Assembly: GCF_013423485.1 (NCBI RefSeq)
Contig: NZ_JABFFR010000035.1
Span: 62,001-126,000, forward strand
Reading direction: 5' to 3'
From: Azospirillum oleiclasticum
Lineage (GTDB): Bacteria; Pseudomonadota; Alphaproteobacteria; Azospirillales; Azospirillaceae
DNA: 64,000 nt
The position numbers and the translations under genes were made by a program. The notes below the pieces were generated by a model. It was given only the letters and a program-made list of their open reading frames with translations. It ran no database searches and had not been told where the DNA came from. The first letter of the stretch is position 1. Every line of letters begins with the position of its first letter. Shown piece by piece: positions 8,138-16,147 of the stretch.

Positions 8138-8905
8138 TTATGCAGATGAATCTTTATTCGTGGGTACAATCTTCGAAAATGTGCCCATCAGCCGTGCGAT
8201 CCGGCTGGCCTCGTTGGCTTGCCTGGCTATGTCCAGCGCACCCTCCAACGGGAGCCCGGCGCAGTCGCGCAGCAGGGCGCGTAGCCGGCCGACAAGGTCG
8301 GGATCGAGGCCGGCCAGCCGCCGCGCCCGGTCCAGGGCGACCGCCGGCACATTGCCCGCGGGGACGGTTGACACCATGCGGAGCGCCAGCGCCTCCATCG
8401 CGGTGACCCGCCGGCCGGTCGCCAGCAGATCGAAGGCCACCGCTTCCCCCGCGAGCTGCACGAGCCGCGGCAGCACCAGCGCCGGCAATACCCCGCGCCC
8501 GATCTCCGGGTATCCCAGCACCGCGCCCTCGTCGCAGACCACCAGATCGCAGGCCAGCGCCAGACCGCAGCCGCCACCCAGTGCGTAGCCGTGCACCGCC
8601 GCCACCGTCGGTGTGCGCATGCGCGCGAGGCGCCGGTAGAGCGCCGCGGTGCGGCCAGCGTGCTCACGCACCAGATCGGTGCTGGTCAGCCCGCCATGCT
8701 CCTTGATATCGGCCCCGGCGCAGAAGGACGTGCCGTTGCCGGTCAGCAGCACCGCGCCGACCGCCGGATCGGCGTCGGCGTCGTCCAGCGCCGTGGTCAG
8801 AGCCTCCATCAGCGCGCGGTCCAGCGCGTTCAGCGCTTGCGGCCGGTTGAGGAAGAGGGTGCGCACCCCATCCGCGTCGGACGTCAGGAGGACCGGCCCG
8901 CTCAA
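8138..8905 (-). CDS. Enoyl-CoA hydratase/isomerase family protein
   Basis: A 255-residue crotonase-fold protein. The oxyanion-hole motifs are SFCAGADIKEHG and VHGYALGGGCGLALACDLVV. Of the two catalytic Glu positions of enoyl-CoA hydratase, the first (GC-E-LA) is Gly here, and the second (G-x-PE) is kept in LGYPEIGRG. It may therefore be a hydratase of relaxed type, an isomerase or a C-C hydrolase. The start is a TTG (8905-8903) that overlaps the stop of the FAD gene as TTGA, a translational coupling signature. It sits between the FAD dehydrogenase and the TRAP transporter in the leftward operon, so a beta-oxidation-like role on the imported acid is likely. Confidence 0.85.
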   Translation of the reverse strand: MSGPVLLTSDADGVRTLFLNRPQALNALDRALMEALTTALDDADADPAVGAVLLTGNGTSFCAGADIKEHGGLTSTDLVREHAGRTAALYRRLARMRTPTVAAVHGYALGGGCGLALACDLVVCDEGAVLGYPEIGRGVLPALVLPRLVQLAGEAVAFDLLATGRRVTAMEALALRMVSTVPAGNVPAVALDRARRLAGLDPDLVGRLRALLRDCAGLPLEGALDIARQANEASRIARLMGTFSKIVPTNKDSSA

Positions 8906-10473
8906 GACGGCATTCCCGCCGCGTTGCGGCCGGCGATCCGCCCGCCGACGACGCATTCCGCAAGATTGCCACCGCTGAGATACAGGTGGCCGAACAGGCT
9001 CCCCAGCTCCCCGGCGGCGAACAGCCGCGGGATCGGGTCGCCAAAGGGGTCCACCACCTCCTGCCGAACGTTGTGGCGCGGGCCGCCCTGGGTGTTGATG
9101 ACCACCGGGTAGACGCGGCCGAAATAGAAGGGTGGGCTGGCGATGGGCAGCATGGTGGAGGGCTGGCGCCCCCACTCCTCGTCGTGCCCCTCGGCGACCG
9201 CGCGGTTCCAGCGCTCCACCGTGCCCACCAACTCGTGCGCCGGCACCCCCATCAGGCCGGCGAGGTCCTCCAGGCTGTCCGCCCGTTCGAAGATGCCGTT
9301 CTCGACCTCGCGCAGGTTGTCGGCGCTCCACTCGTAGCGCGCGTCGGCGTCGTTGTGCACCGGGCGGCCCATCGGGTAGAGCCGCCGCCCATCCTCGTCG
9401 AAGACCATGAAGGCCGGGATGCGCGGGAAGCGCTGGGTCTTGGGGTCGAACTGGTCGAAGGGACGGACGCCGGTGTCGCCGGGGTAGGGCGGGTATTCGT
9501 CCATGAAGCGCCGGCCGCCCTGGTCCACCAGGATCCAGGCCATGCGCGCCAGCGCCTTCTGCGACACCGGCGCGCCGGCCGGATCGGTCATGCCCAGGCT
9601 CGACAGCCGGTCCAAACGCCCCGGCGTCCACATCGGGATGGCCTTCAGATAGAAGGCGAAGGGGTAGTCGGGGTCGGTGTGGCGCAGGCCATAGGGGCCG
9701 TGATAGTGCCACATATGCCAGAGGTCGGCGCCCACCGCCTGGGCCATCGCGATGCCGTCGCCGGTGTTGCCGCGGAAGGAGCCGGCCAGCACCGGCTGCG
9801 CCTGGAAATACTGGCGCTTCATCTCCTCGTTCGCCTCGAAGCCGCCGCAGGCGAGCACCACACCCCGGCGGGCGCGGATGCGCCGCATGGTTCCGTCCAC
9901 CGTGGCGCGCAGGCCGGTGACGGCGCCGTCCGGGCCGGTCAGCAGACGATCCGCCGCCGTCCGGTAAAGCACGCGGATGCCGCGCGCCTCCACATTGTCC
10001 TCCAGCACCTTGAACAACCGCGTCCCGGCCTTGATGCCGCGCACCGCGTGGTGCCCGGCGGCCCCCTCCAGCGCCGGCACGGTGCCGATGTCGCAGTAGC
10101 CGAGCGCCTCGTAGCCGGGCAGCGGGTAGTTGCCGAGCGCCGGCGTCACCCGCACCTCGGCCCCGTTGACGGCGGCGAGGCGGCGGATGTAGTCCGGCAC
10201 CTCCACCATGCCGTCGGCCAGCACCTCCAGCAGGTCGTCGGGCGTGCGCCCGCCGCAGGTCGCCTTGAGATAGGCGAGGACCTGATCGCGGTCGAAGCCG
10301 ATGCGGATGCCGCCGGCCGACACGATGGACAGGCCGCCGGGGAAGGGCATCTTCTCGATCAGCAGGACCTCGGCCCCGGCGTCGCGCGCCTCGATGGCGG
10401 CGACCGCACCGGCGGCGCCATAGCCGACGACGACCACGTCGGTTTCGAGATCCCAGCTCTCCACGTTCGACAC
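8902..10473 (-). CDS. FAD-dependent dehydrogenase (fumarate reductase / 3-ketosteroid dehydrogenase superfamily)
   Basis: A 523-residue flavoprotein beginning with a Rossmann motif VVVVGYGAAGAVAAIEARDAG, then LIEKMPFPGGLSIVSAGGIRIG (FAD contact) and VVLACGGFEANEEM. It ends with YPVVINTQGGPRHNVRQEV, GDPIPRLFAAGELGS and GGNLAECVVGGRIAGRNA, the C-terminal FAD signature of this superfamily. Members reduce or introduce a C=C next to a carbonyl or carboxylate. The GTG start has an AGGGAGA box upstream. It is coupled to the enoyl-CoA hydratase (4-bp overlap) and follows the carboxyltransferase by 26 bp. It probably dehydrogenates or reduces an unsaturated or cyclic intermediate of this pathway; the substrate is unknown. 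Confidence 0.85.
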   Translation of the reverse strand: MSNVESWDLETDVVVVGYGAAGAVAAIEARDAGAEVLLIEKMPFPGGLSIVSAGGIRIGFDRDQVLAYLKATCGGRTPDDLLEVLADGMVEVPDYIRRLAAVNGAEVRVTPALGNYPLPGYEALGYCDIGTVPALEGAAGHHAVRGIKAGTRLFKVLEDNVEARGIRVLYRTAADRLLTGPDGAVTGLRATVDGTMRRIRARRGVVLACGGFEANEEMKRQYFQAQPVLAGSFRGNTGDGIAMAQAVGADLWHMWHYHGPYGLRHTDPDYPFAFYLKAIPMWTPGRLDRLSSLGMTDPAGAPVSQKALARMAWILVDQGGRRFMDEYPPYPGDTGVRPFDQFDPKTQRFPRIPAFMVFDEDGRRLYPMGRPVHNDADARYEWSADNLREVENGIFERADSLEDLAGLMGVPAHELVGTVERWNRAVAEGHDEEWGRQPSTMLPIASPPFYFGRVYPVVINTQGGPRHNVRQEVVDPFGDPIPRLFAAGELGSLFGHLYLSGGNLAECVVGGRIAGRNAAGMPS

Positions 10474-10499
10474 GGCGGTCTCCCTGTCCGTGGTTTCTG

Positions 10500-12038
10500 T
10501 CACGGGTCGATGCGGTGCTTGAAGCCGGGCGGCGACCGGTCGCGGCAGCGGGCGAGCGCGCCGAGGATCACCGCGCGGGTCTCCGCCGGGTCGATCACGT
10601 CGTCGATCAGCGCCATCTCGGCGGCCAGATAGGCGCTTGCCGCCTCGTCCGCCTCGCGCAGAAGCTCGGCGCGGCGGGCCTTGGGGTCGGGGGATGCCGC
10701 GATCTCGCGGCCATAGACCAGCTCCACCCCGGCCGCCGGCCCCATCACGTCGAAGCGCGCGGTTGGCCAGGCGACGATGGCGTCGGGGCTCATGGTCTTG
10801 CCGCCCAGCGCCAGATAGGCGAGCCCGATCGCCTTGCGCAGGATCACCGTCACCTTCGGCACCGACGCCGCGATGACCGAATTCAGCAGGCGCGACGCCA
10901 GCGACACCATGCGGTGCCGCTCCATGTCCGGCCCGACCAGGAAGCCGGGGCAGTCGGTCAGGAACACCAGCGGAATGTGGAAGGCGTCGCAGATGTCCAC
11001 GAACTTGCGGACCTTCTGCGCCGCCTTCTCGTCGATGACGCCGGCCATCTGCATGGGGTTGCTGGCGATGATGCCGACCGGCTGGCCGCCCATCCGCGCC
11101 CAGGTGGTGATCAGGCTGGGGCCGTAGAGAGGGCGGTAGGGGAAACTGTGGCCGCCGTCGACCAGCAGCGCGATCACCTCGCGCATGTCGTAGGCGCGGC
11201 GGTGGTTCTCGGAGACGATCGCGCGGATGCGGCTCCGCCCCTCCGGCGTGTCCACGGCCGCCGGCACCGGCTCCGCCCGCGGCGGCGCCTCGAAGCAGTT
11301 CGACGGGAAGAAGGACAGGAACTCGCGGATGAAGCGCAGGCAGTCGGCGTCGTCCTCGGCCACATGGTCGGCCTGACCGGTCAGCCGCCCGCTGACGTCC
11401 GCACCGCCCAGCTCGTCGTTGGTGACGTCCTGGCCGATGCCGACCTTCACCACCGGCGGGCCGGACATGCCGATGAAGCCGGTGCCCTTGACCAGCACGG
11501 TGCAATCCGACTGCGCCGCGGTGAAGGCCGGGCCGCCGAAGCAGGCGCCCATCACCGCGGCAACCTGGGGCACACGCCCCGACAGGCGGAAATGCTCGCG
11601 GAACCGGTTGCCGATGCCGGCGGCGATGGCGCCGTTGTTCTCCTGGAAGCGCCCCGCACCCGCCTCCATCAGCGCGATGAAGGGCTTCTTGTGCTGGAAG
11701 GCCAGCTCGCGGATGCGCACGGTCTTCGCCTCGGCCACCCGGCCGCGGGTGCCGGCGAGGACCGAGGCGTCCTCCGACGTCACATAGACGGTGCGGCCGT
11801 CGATGGTGCCGTATCCCGCGACCAGCCCATCGGCGGGTGTGCGGTCGCGCAGGTCCGGATGTTGGCTGCGCGCGAGCACACCGATCTCGGTGAAGGAACC
11901 GGGGTCGAGCAGCAGGTCCAGCCGCTCGCGCGCGTTCAACTTGCCGCCGGCGCGCAGCTTCTCCAGCCGCTCCGGCCCGCCCATGGCGCGCGCCTCGCTG
12001 CGTCTCGTCCTCAGTTCCAAAAGGAGTTGTTCGTCCAT
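10500..12038 (-). CDS. Acyl-CoA carboxylase, carboxyltransferase (beta) subunit
   Basis: A 512-residue carboxyltransferase with fused N and C domains, the PccB/MccB/AtuC type. Landmarks: RTRRSEARAMGGPERLEKLRAGGKLNARERLDLLLDPGSF at the N-terminus, GGAFTAAQ-like ACFGGPAFTAAQSDC, GPPVVKVGIGQDVTNDELGGA, and in the C domain YDMREVIALLVDGGHSF and FLVGPDMERHRMV. It moves CO2 from carboxybiotin to an acyl-CoA. The biotin carboxylase and BCCP subunits are encoded divergently just to the right, completing the enzyme. The acceptor-specificity Asp/Ile position of propionyl-CoA carboxylases cannot be assigned by eye, so the acyl group (branched, terpenoid or aromatic) is open. Confidence 0.9.
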   Translation of the reverse strand: MDEQLLLELRTRRSEARAMGGPERLEKLRAGGKLNARERLDLLLDPGSFTEIGVLARSQHPDLRDRTPADGLVAGYGTIDGRTVYVTSEDASVLAGTRGRVAEAKTVRIRELAFQHKKPFIALMEAGAGRFQENNGAIAAGIGNRFREHFRLSGRVPQVAAVMGACFGGPAFTAAQSDCTVLVKGTGFIGMSGPPVVKVGIGQDVTNDELGGADVSGRLTGQADHVAEDDADCLRFIREFLSFFPSNCFEAPPRAEPVPAAVDTPEGRSRIRAIVSENHRRAYDMREVIALLVDGGHSFPYRPLYGPSLITTWARMGGQPVGIIASNPMQMAGVIDEKAAQKVRKFVDICDAFHIPLVFLTDCPGFLVGPDMERHRMVSLASRLLNSVIAASVPKVTVILRKAIGLAYLALGGKTMSPDAIVAWPTARFDVMGPAAGVELVYGREIAASPDPKARRAELLREADEAASAYLAAEMALIDDVIDPAETRAVILGALARCRDRSPPGFKHRIDP

Positions 12039-12231
12039 GACGGGCCTTGTTGGGGCTGGCTCGACCGTCGGCCCGCTGGCGTCGGGAGCGGCGCGTCGGG
12101 TGTCGGTGAGGGAAGATTGGTGCATTGATATATAGTGCGTCAAGCCATTTGATATGAGTTGCACCGTTTCTCTATGGGACAATATACTCCGCCCCAGACC
12201 GGGATCGATGCCCGCGAGTGGGAGGCGGCGA
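12039..12231. promoter_or_regulatory. Divergent promoter region of the split acyl-CoA carboxylase genes
   Basis: 193 bp between divergently transcribed carboxyltransferase and biotin carboxylase genes. It contains an AT-rich core around 12122-12160 (TTGATATATAG followed by TTTGATATG), the only plausible sigma70-type -10/-35 material here. It must hold the leftward promoter for carboxyltransferase-FAD-enoyl hydratase-TRAP and the rightward one for BC-BCCP. No clean palindrome was found by eye. Confidence 0.5.
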
Positions 12232-13572
12232 ATGTTCAACAGAGTGCTGGTCGCGAACCGGGGCGCCGCCGCGGCACGGATCATCCGGGCGCTGAACGCG
12301 CTGGGGATCCAATCCGTGGCGGTCTATTCGGAAGCCGACCGCGACGCCCCCTACCTGGCCGAGGCCGGCCGGGCCGTGTGCATCGGCCCCGCCCCGCCCC
12401 GTGCCAGCTACCTGAACGCCGACGCGATCCTGGCCGTGGCGCGCGAGACGGCGGCGGACGCGGTGCATCCCGGCTACGGCTTCCTGTCGGAGAATGCGGG
12501 TTTCGCGGAGCTGCTGATCCGCCATGGCATCGCCTTCATCGGTCCGGATCCGCGGTGGCTCGACGCCATGGGCCACAAGACCCGCGCGCGGGCGATGATG
12601 GCGGAGGCCGGCATTCCCGTCGGCTCCGGCTCCGCCGTGCTGCCGGCCGACGACGGCGAGGCCCTGGCGGCGGCCCGGCGCATCGGCTATCCGGTGCTGG
12701 TGAAGCCGGCGGCCGGCGGCGGCGGGGTCGGCATGCTGCCGGCGGCGGACGACGCCGAACTGCTCAAGGCCCTGGTCCGCGCGCGCTCCATGGCGCAGCG
12801 CGGCTTCGGCAACGCCGACGTCTATCTGGAGCGGCTGCTGGTGGCGCCACGCCACATCGAGTTCCAGATCATGGCCGACAACCACGGCGCCGTGCGCCAC
12901 CTGTTCGAGCGCGACTGCTCGGTCCAGCGCCGGCACCAGAAGGTGCTGGAGGAAGCCGCGGCCCCCGGCATCGGACGGGCGGAGCTGGAGGCGATGGCCG
13001 ACACGTCGGTGCGGGCGCTCGCCCGGCTGGGGTACAACAACATCGGCACGGTCGAAATGCTGCGATCGGCCACGGGGCATTACCAGTTCATCGAGATGAA
13101 CACCCGACTCCAGGTCGAGCACGCGGTGACGGAGGCGGTGACCGGCGTCGACATCGTCGCGTCGCAGATCCGGCTGGCCGCCGGGGAGCGGATCGGGTCG
13201 GTGCTGCCGGACAGTGTGCGGCTCCATGGACACGCGATCGAGGCCCGTGTCTACGCCGAGGACCCTGTCCGCTTCCTGCCCAGCCCCGGCCCGCTCGACC
13301 TGTTCCGCCCGCCGGTGATGGAGCATGTGCGGGTGGAGACCGGTTATGCGGAGGGCGGTACGGTCACGCCCTATTACGACCCGATGATCGCCAAGGTCAT
13401 CGCGTGGGGCGAGACGCGCTCGGTCGCCATCGGCCGGCTGCGCGAGGCGCTGGCGGCCTTCGCGGTGCGGGGCATCAGCACCAACATTCCGGCCCTGCTC
13501 GCGCTGACCGAGGATGCGCGGGTGCTGGCGGGCGACATCCATACAGGTCTGCTGGCCGCCCGGCCGGCGTGA
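12232..13572 (+). CDS. Biotin carboxylase subunit of acyl-CoA carboxylase
   Basis: A 446-residue protein, the length of stand-alone AccC-type biotin carboxylase. Landmarks: RVLVANRGAAAARIIRAL, AVHPGYGFLSENAGFAE, the ATP-grasp Gly-rich VKPAAGGGGVGM, ERDCSVQRRHQKVLEEAAAP, EMNTRLQVEHAVTE (catalytic Glu/Arg cluster) and HAIEARVYAEDP. It carboxylates BCCP-biotin with ATP and bicarbonate. No biotinyl or BT domain is fused; the carrier is the next gene, 34 bp downstream. The ATG has a GGAGG seven bases upstream. The canonical EIAxR in the first loop reads GAAAAR here (RGAAAARII). Expression is divergent from the carboxyltransferase. Confidence 0.93.
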   Translation: MFNRVLVANRGAAAARIIRALNALGIQSVAVYSEADRDAPYLAEAGRAVCIGPAPPRASYLNADAILAVARETAADAVHPGYGFLSENAGFAELLIRHGIAFIGPDPRWLDAMGHKTRARAMMAEAGIPVGSGSAVLPADDGEALAAARRIGYPVLVKPAAGGGGVGMLPAADDAELLKALVRARSMAQRGFGNADVYLERLLVAPRHIEFQIMADNHGAVRHLFERDCSVQRRHQKVLEEAAAPGIGRAELEAMADTSVRALARLGYNNIGTVEMLRSATGHYQFIEMNTRLQVEHAVTEAVTGVDIVASQIRLAAGERIGSVLPDSVRLHGHAIEARVYAEDPVRFLPSPGPLDLFRPPVMEHVRVETGYAEGGTVTPYYDPMIAKVIAWGETRSVAIGRLREALAAFAVRGISTNIPALLALTEDARVLAGDIHTGLLAARPA

Positions 13573-13606
13573 GTCGAAACACGAGGACAGGGAAGGGAAC
13601 CCAGGT

Positions 13607-13828
13607 ATGGCGGAACTGGATGTGACGTCCGAGGTGGCGGGCGTGGTCTTCACCATCGACACCACGCCGGGGGCCCGGGTGGCGGGCGGCGATCTGCTGC
13701 TGGTGCTGGAATCCATGAAGATGGAGATCGCCATGAACGCCCCGGCCGACGGCACCGTCACCGAAATCCTGGTGGAGGAGGGCATGCCCGTGTTGCAGGG
13801 GCAGGCGTTGCTGCGGCTGCGGACGTAG
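13607..13828 (+). CDS. Biotin carboxyl carrier protein, minimal single-domain
   Basis: A 73-residue single biotinyl domain. The biotin acceptor Lys lies in VLESMKMEIAMNAP. The protein starts directly with the beta-hairpin fold (LDVTSEVAGVVFTI) and ends GQALLRLRT, with no Pro/Ala linker as in AccB. Such minimal carriers usually serve acyl-CoA or oxo-acid carboxylases rather than fatty-acid synthesis. It is the second gene of the BC-BCCP operon and the partner of the divergent carboxyltransferase. A strong GC hairpin follows the stop. Confidence 0.92.
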   Translation: MAELDVTSEVAGVVFTIDTTPGARVAGGDLLLVLESMKMEIAMNAPADGTVTEILVEEGMPVLQGQALLRLRT

Positions 13829-13833
13829 GGGCT

Positions 13834-13869
13834 GCCCCCACCCGCCCGCGCCAACGGGCGGGTGGGGGC
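13834..13869. terminator. Bidirectional GC-rich hairpin between convergent genes
   Basis: GCCCCCACCCGCCCG (13834-13848) and CGGGCGGGTGGGGGC (13855-13869) form a perfect 15-bp stem with a 6-base loop, between the BCCP stop and the convergent flavin reductase stop. There is no T tract, so its strength as an intrinsic terminator is uncertain, but it fits a shared end for both genes. Confidence 0.65.
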
Positions 13870-13891
13870 CATGTGGCCGGAACGCCGCCGC

Positions 13892-14398
13892 TCAGGGCGA
13901 GGGCATTTCGATCGGCAGGGGCGCGGTCGTCGCGTAGCCGCCGTTGAAGTAGAGCAGGGGCGCCAGCGGGTCGGACACGCGCACGGCAACGATGCGGCCG
14001 AAGAACACCGTGTGCGTTCCGGCCGACGCCACCTCCGCCACCTCGCAGTCGAAGCTGACCAGCGCCCCGTCCAGCACCGGCGCCCCGGTGACGAGGGTGG
14101 ACAGCGAGAAGGCGCCGAACCGCTCCCCGCGCGGCGCCGACACGAAGCGGCGGGCGGCGTCGAGCTGGCGCTGTTCGAGCACATTGACGCAAAAGCGCCC
14201 GCTGTCGCTGATCGGATCATGGGCGGTGGAACCGCGGTTCACGCAGGCGAGCAGCGTCGGCGGTTCGGCGCAGACCGAACAGACGGCGGTGGCGACCAGC
14301 CCATGCGGAACGCCGTCGCGCACGGTGGTGATCACCGTCACGCCGGCCGCGAGCAGACGCATGCCGCGCTTGAACTGGTCCTGATCGATGGCGGCCAT
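13892..14398 (-). CDS. Flavin reductase-like, FMN-binding split-barrel protein
   Basis: A 168-residue protein of the HpaC/flavin reductase family. Landmarks: FKRGMRLLAAGVTVITTVRDG, LVATAVCSVCAEPPTLLACVNRGS, FCVNVLEQRQ, and a C-terminal G-[RH]-[IV] strand (VFFGRIVAVRV) with the late YFNGGYAT. These proteins reduce FMN or FAD with NAD(P)H and hand it to a partner monooxygenase. The GGAGGAG before the ATG fixes the start. It is transcribed away from the acyl-CoA dehydrogenase operon and shares its promoter gap. No canonical oxygenase lies beside it, so the ACAD-family flavoprotein at 25850-27013 is a candidate partner (inference). Confidence 0.87.
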   Translation of the reverse strand: MAAIDQDQFKRGMRLLAAGVTVITTVRDGVPHGLVATAVCSVCAEPPTLLACVNRGSTAHDPISDSGRFCVNVLEQRQLDAARRFVSAPRGERFGAFSLSTLVTGAPVLDGALVSFDCEVAEVASAGTHTVFFGRIVAVRVSDPLAPLLYFNGGYATTAPLPIEMPSP

Positions 14399-14462
14399 GC
14401 TTGCTCCTCCGGTGCTCCGGCGTGGCGCGCCGGAGTGTAACAGCGACGATGCTGGAAGTTTG

Positions 14463-14487
14463 GCTTGATTGATGCGATTGATCAAGC
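14463..14487. promoter_or_regulatory. Palindromic operator between flavin reductase and acyl-CoA dehydrogenase genes
   Basis: GCTTGAT (14463-14469) and ATCAAGC (14481-14487) form a perfect 7-bp inverted repeat with an 11-bp spacer, in the divergent promoter gap (14399-14528). The spacer holds GATGCGATTG, which recurs exactly at 21914-21923 upstream of the MocR gene, so the MocR protein is one candidate ligand. A second small palindrome, TGCGCA, lies near 14505. Confidence 0.5.
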
Positions 14488-14528
14488 AACAATGAGCGCA
14501 GATTGCGCATTGCGGGGCAGGGAACGCC

Positions 14529-15686
14529 ATGAACTTCCAACTGACCGAGCAGCAGCGGCAGCTCGTGGACTCGGTGCACGACATCCACCGGCGCAAGCTG
14601 CACGAGCTGTGCAAGGACGACAGCGGCGAAGGCATCGCCCGGCTGCGGCGGGAGATGGCGGACCATGGGCTGCTCGGCCTCAACCTGCCGGAACCGTTGG
14701 GCGGGGTGGGGCTGTCGCTGCTCGACACGGTGCTGCTGATCCAGAACCTCCAGGCCTGCTCCTCGACGCTGGGCGCTTTGTCCCACCGCTCCTCCACCGG
14801 TGCCGTCGGCGCCATCGTCGAGCTGGGGACGGACGAGCAGAAGCGGCGCTTCGTCGGCCGTGTCTGCCAGGGGGAGATCGGCATCGGCATCGGCATCACC
14901 GAGCCGGAGGCGGGCTCCGCCGCCACCGCGCTGCGCACCAGCGCCCGCATCGACGGCGACCATGTGGTGATCAACGGCAAGAAACAGTTCGTCAGCTTCG
15001 TCAATCACAACCACTTCACCGTGGTGTATTGCCGCTTCGGCGACAGCGGCTCGCCCAAGGACATCGGCGCGGTGATCGTGCCGCACGACGCCCCCGGCTT
15101 CAGCCACAGCCGCGGCACGCTGAACATGGCCGACGAGCTGCTGTTCGAGCTGTATTTCGACGACTGCCGCGTCCCGCGCGAGAACATCCTCGCCGACGGC
15201 AACGCCTTCGGCCGGCTGATCAGCGTCTACAACGCCGAGCGGCTGGGCAGCATCGCCCGCATGCTGGGCTCCGCCCAGGCTTCCTACGGCATGGCGGTGG
15301 AGTATTCCAAGACGCGGCGCCAGTTCAACCGCGAGATCAGCGATTTCCAGGGCATCCAGTGGATGCTGGCGGACATGCGGGTGAAGCTGGAGGCGGCCCA
15401 GCTCCTCACCTACCGCGCCGCCGCCGGGGCCGGAGAGCACGGGCTGCCGGTGCCGTTCGAAACCTCGATCGCCAAGGTCTACACGGCCCAGGCGGCCAAG
15501 GAGATCTGCGACGACGCCATCCAGATCCACGGCGCCAACGGCTATACCAAGGAATACCCGCTGGCCCACCGCTACGCGGAGGTGCGCGGCGGCTCGATCT
15601 ACGGCGGCACGCTGCAGATCCACAAGAACATGATCGCCTCGGTGATCCTCGACCGCCCGCTCAGCCAGTGGAAGAAGAGCCGGTGA
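14529..15686 (+). CDS. Acyl-CoA dehydrogenase, isovaleryl-CoA-dehydrogenase-like active site
   Basis: A 385-residue three-domain acyl-CoA dehydrogenase. Features: FQLTEQQRQLVDSV at the N-terminus, IGIGITEPEAGSAATAL in the FAD-binding middle domain, and QIHGANGYTKEYPLAHRY at the C-terminus. The usual catalytic motif IYEGT reads IYGGT here, so the common Glu base is Gly. A Glu in VYNAERLGSIARMLG sits where isovaleryl-CoA and long-chain enzymes carry their base on helix G, so it is probably active with that alternative base and may favour branched substrates. It is first in the operon ACAD-MaoC-rhodanese-HMGCS-like-thiolase, with GTGA coupling to MaoC. Confidence 0.9.
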   Translation: MNFQLTEQQRQLVDSVHDIHRRKLHELCKDDSGEGIARLRREMADHGLLGLNLPEPLGGVGLSLLDTVLLIQNLQACSSTLGALSHRSSTGAVGAIVELGTDEQKRRFVGRVCQGEIGIGIGITEPEAGSAATALRTSARIDGDHVVINGKKQFVSFVNHNHFTVVYCRFGDSGSPKDIGAVIVPHDAPGFSHSRGTLNMADELLFELYFDDCRVPRENILADGNAFGRLISVYNAERLGSIARMLGSAQASYGMAVEYSKTRRQFNREISDFQGIQWMLADMRVKLEAAQLLTYRAAAGAGEHGLPVPFETSIAKVYTAQAAKEICDDAIQIHGANGYTKEYPLAHRYAEVRGGSIYGGTLQIHKNMIASVILDRPLSQWKKSR

Positions 15687-16147
15687 CCGCCATGGAGATC
15701 GACCGCTCCCTGATCGGCTCCGTCAGCGATCCCTATGTGGTCGAGGTGGAGAAGGGCGCCATCCGCCGCTTCGCGGAGGCCATCGGCGATCCCAACCCGG
15801 TGTATGTCGACGCCGATGCGGCACGCGCCGCCGGTTTCCCCGGCATCATCGCCCCGCCCACCTTCCCGGCCAGCTTCCGCGCGCCGGAGGAGCCGGTGTG
15901 GACGCGTCACCTGGACCGCCGCCGCATCCTGGCCGGCGAGCAGGCCTTCCACTACGAGCGTCCCATCCTGGCCGGCGACCGCTTCGATTGCCGCGTGCAT
16001 TTCGTGGAGGTGGTCGACAAGGACTGGCGCAGCGGCCCGGTCGAGCTGCTGGTGCAGGAGGTGCGCGGCAGCGATCCGGAGGGGCGGCCGGTCTTCGTTC
16101 ACCGCCGCACCACCATCTATCGCGCGGCACGCGGGGGCGGCGCGTGA
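15683..16147 (+). CDS. MaoC-like (FAS1-type) dehydratase, hot-dog fold
   Basis: A 154-residue hot-dog protein. It has the N-terminal FAS1_DH signature RRFAEAIGDPNPVYVDADAARAAGFPGIIAPPTF and then AGEQAFHYERPILAGDRFDC. It probably hydrates enoyl-CoA or dehydrates 3-hydroxyacyl-CoA. In this subfamily the GDPNP loop is followed by an Ala where hydratase-2 enzymes have the catalytic Asp-x4-His pair, so partial activity or pairing with a second MaoC subunit is possible. The GTG start overlaps the ACAD stop (GTGA); an ATG at 15692 is an alternative. It is also coupled (GTGA) to the rhodanese gene downstream. Confidence 0.83.
   Translation: MTAMEIDRSLIGSVSDPYVVEVEKGAIRRFAEAIGDPNPVYVDADAARAAGFPGIIAPPTFPASFRAPEEPVWTRHLDRRRILAGEQAFHYERPILAGDRFDCRVHFVEVVDKDWRSGPVELLVQEVRGSDPEGRPVFVHRRTTIYRAARGGGA

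Noticed and set aside
8138..9712. Long leftward frame suggesting an enoyl-CoA hydratase with a 269-residue N-terminal extension
   Set aside because: The extension is an alternate-frame shadow of the FAD dehydrogenase; the TTG at 8905 overlapping its stop is a better start.
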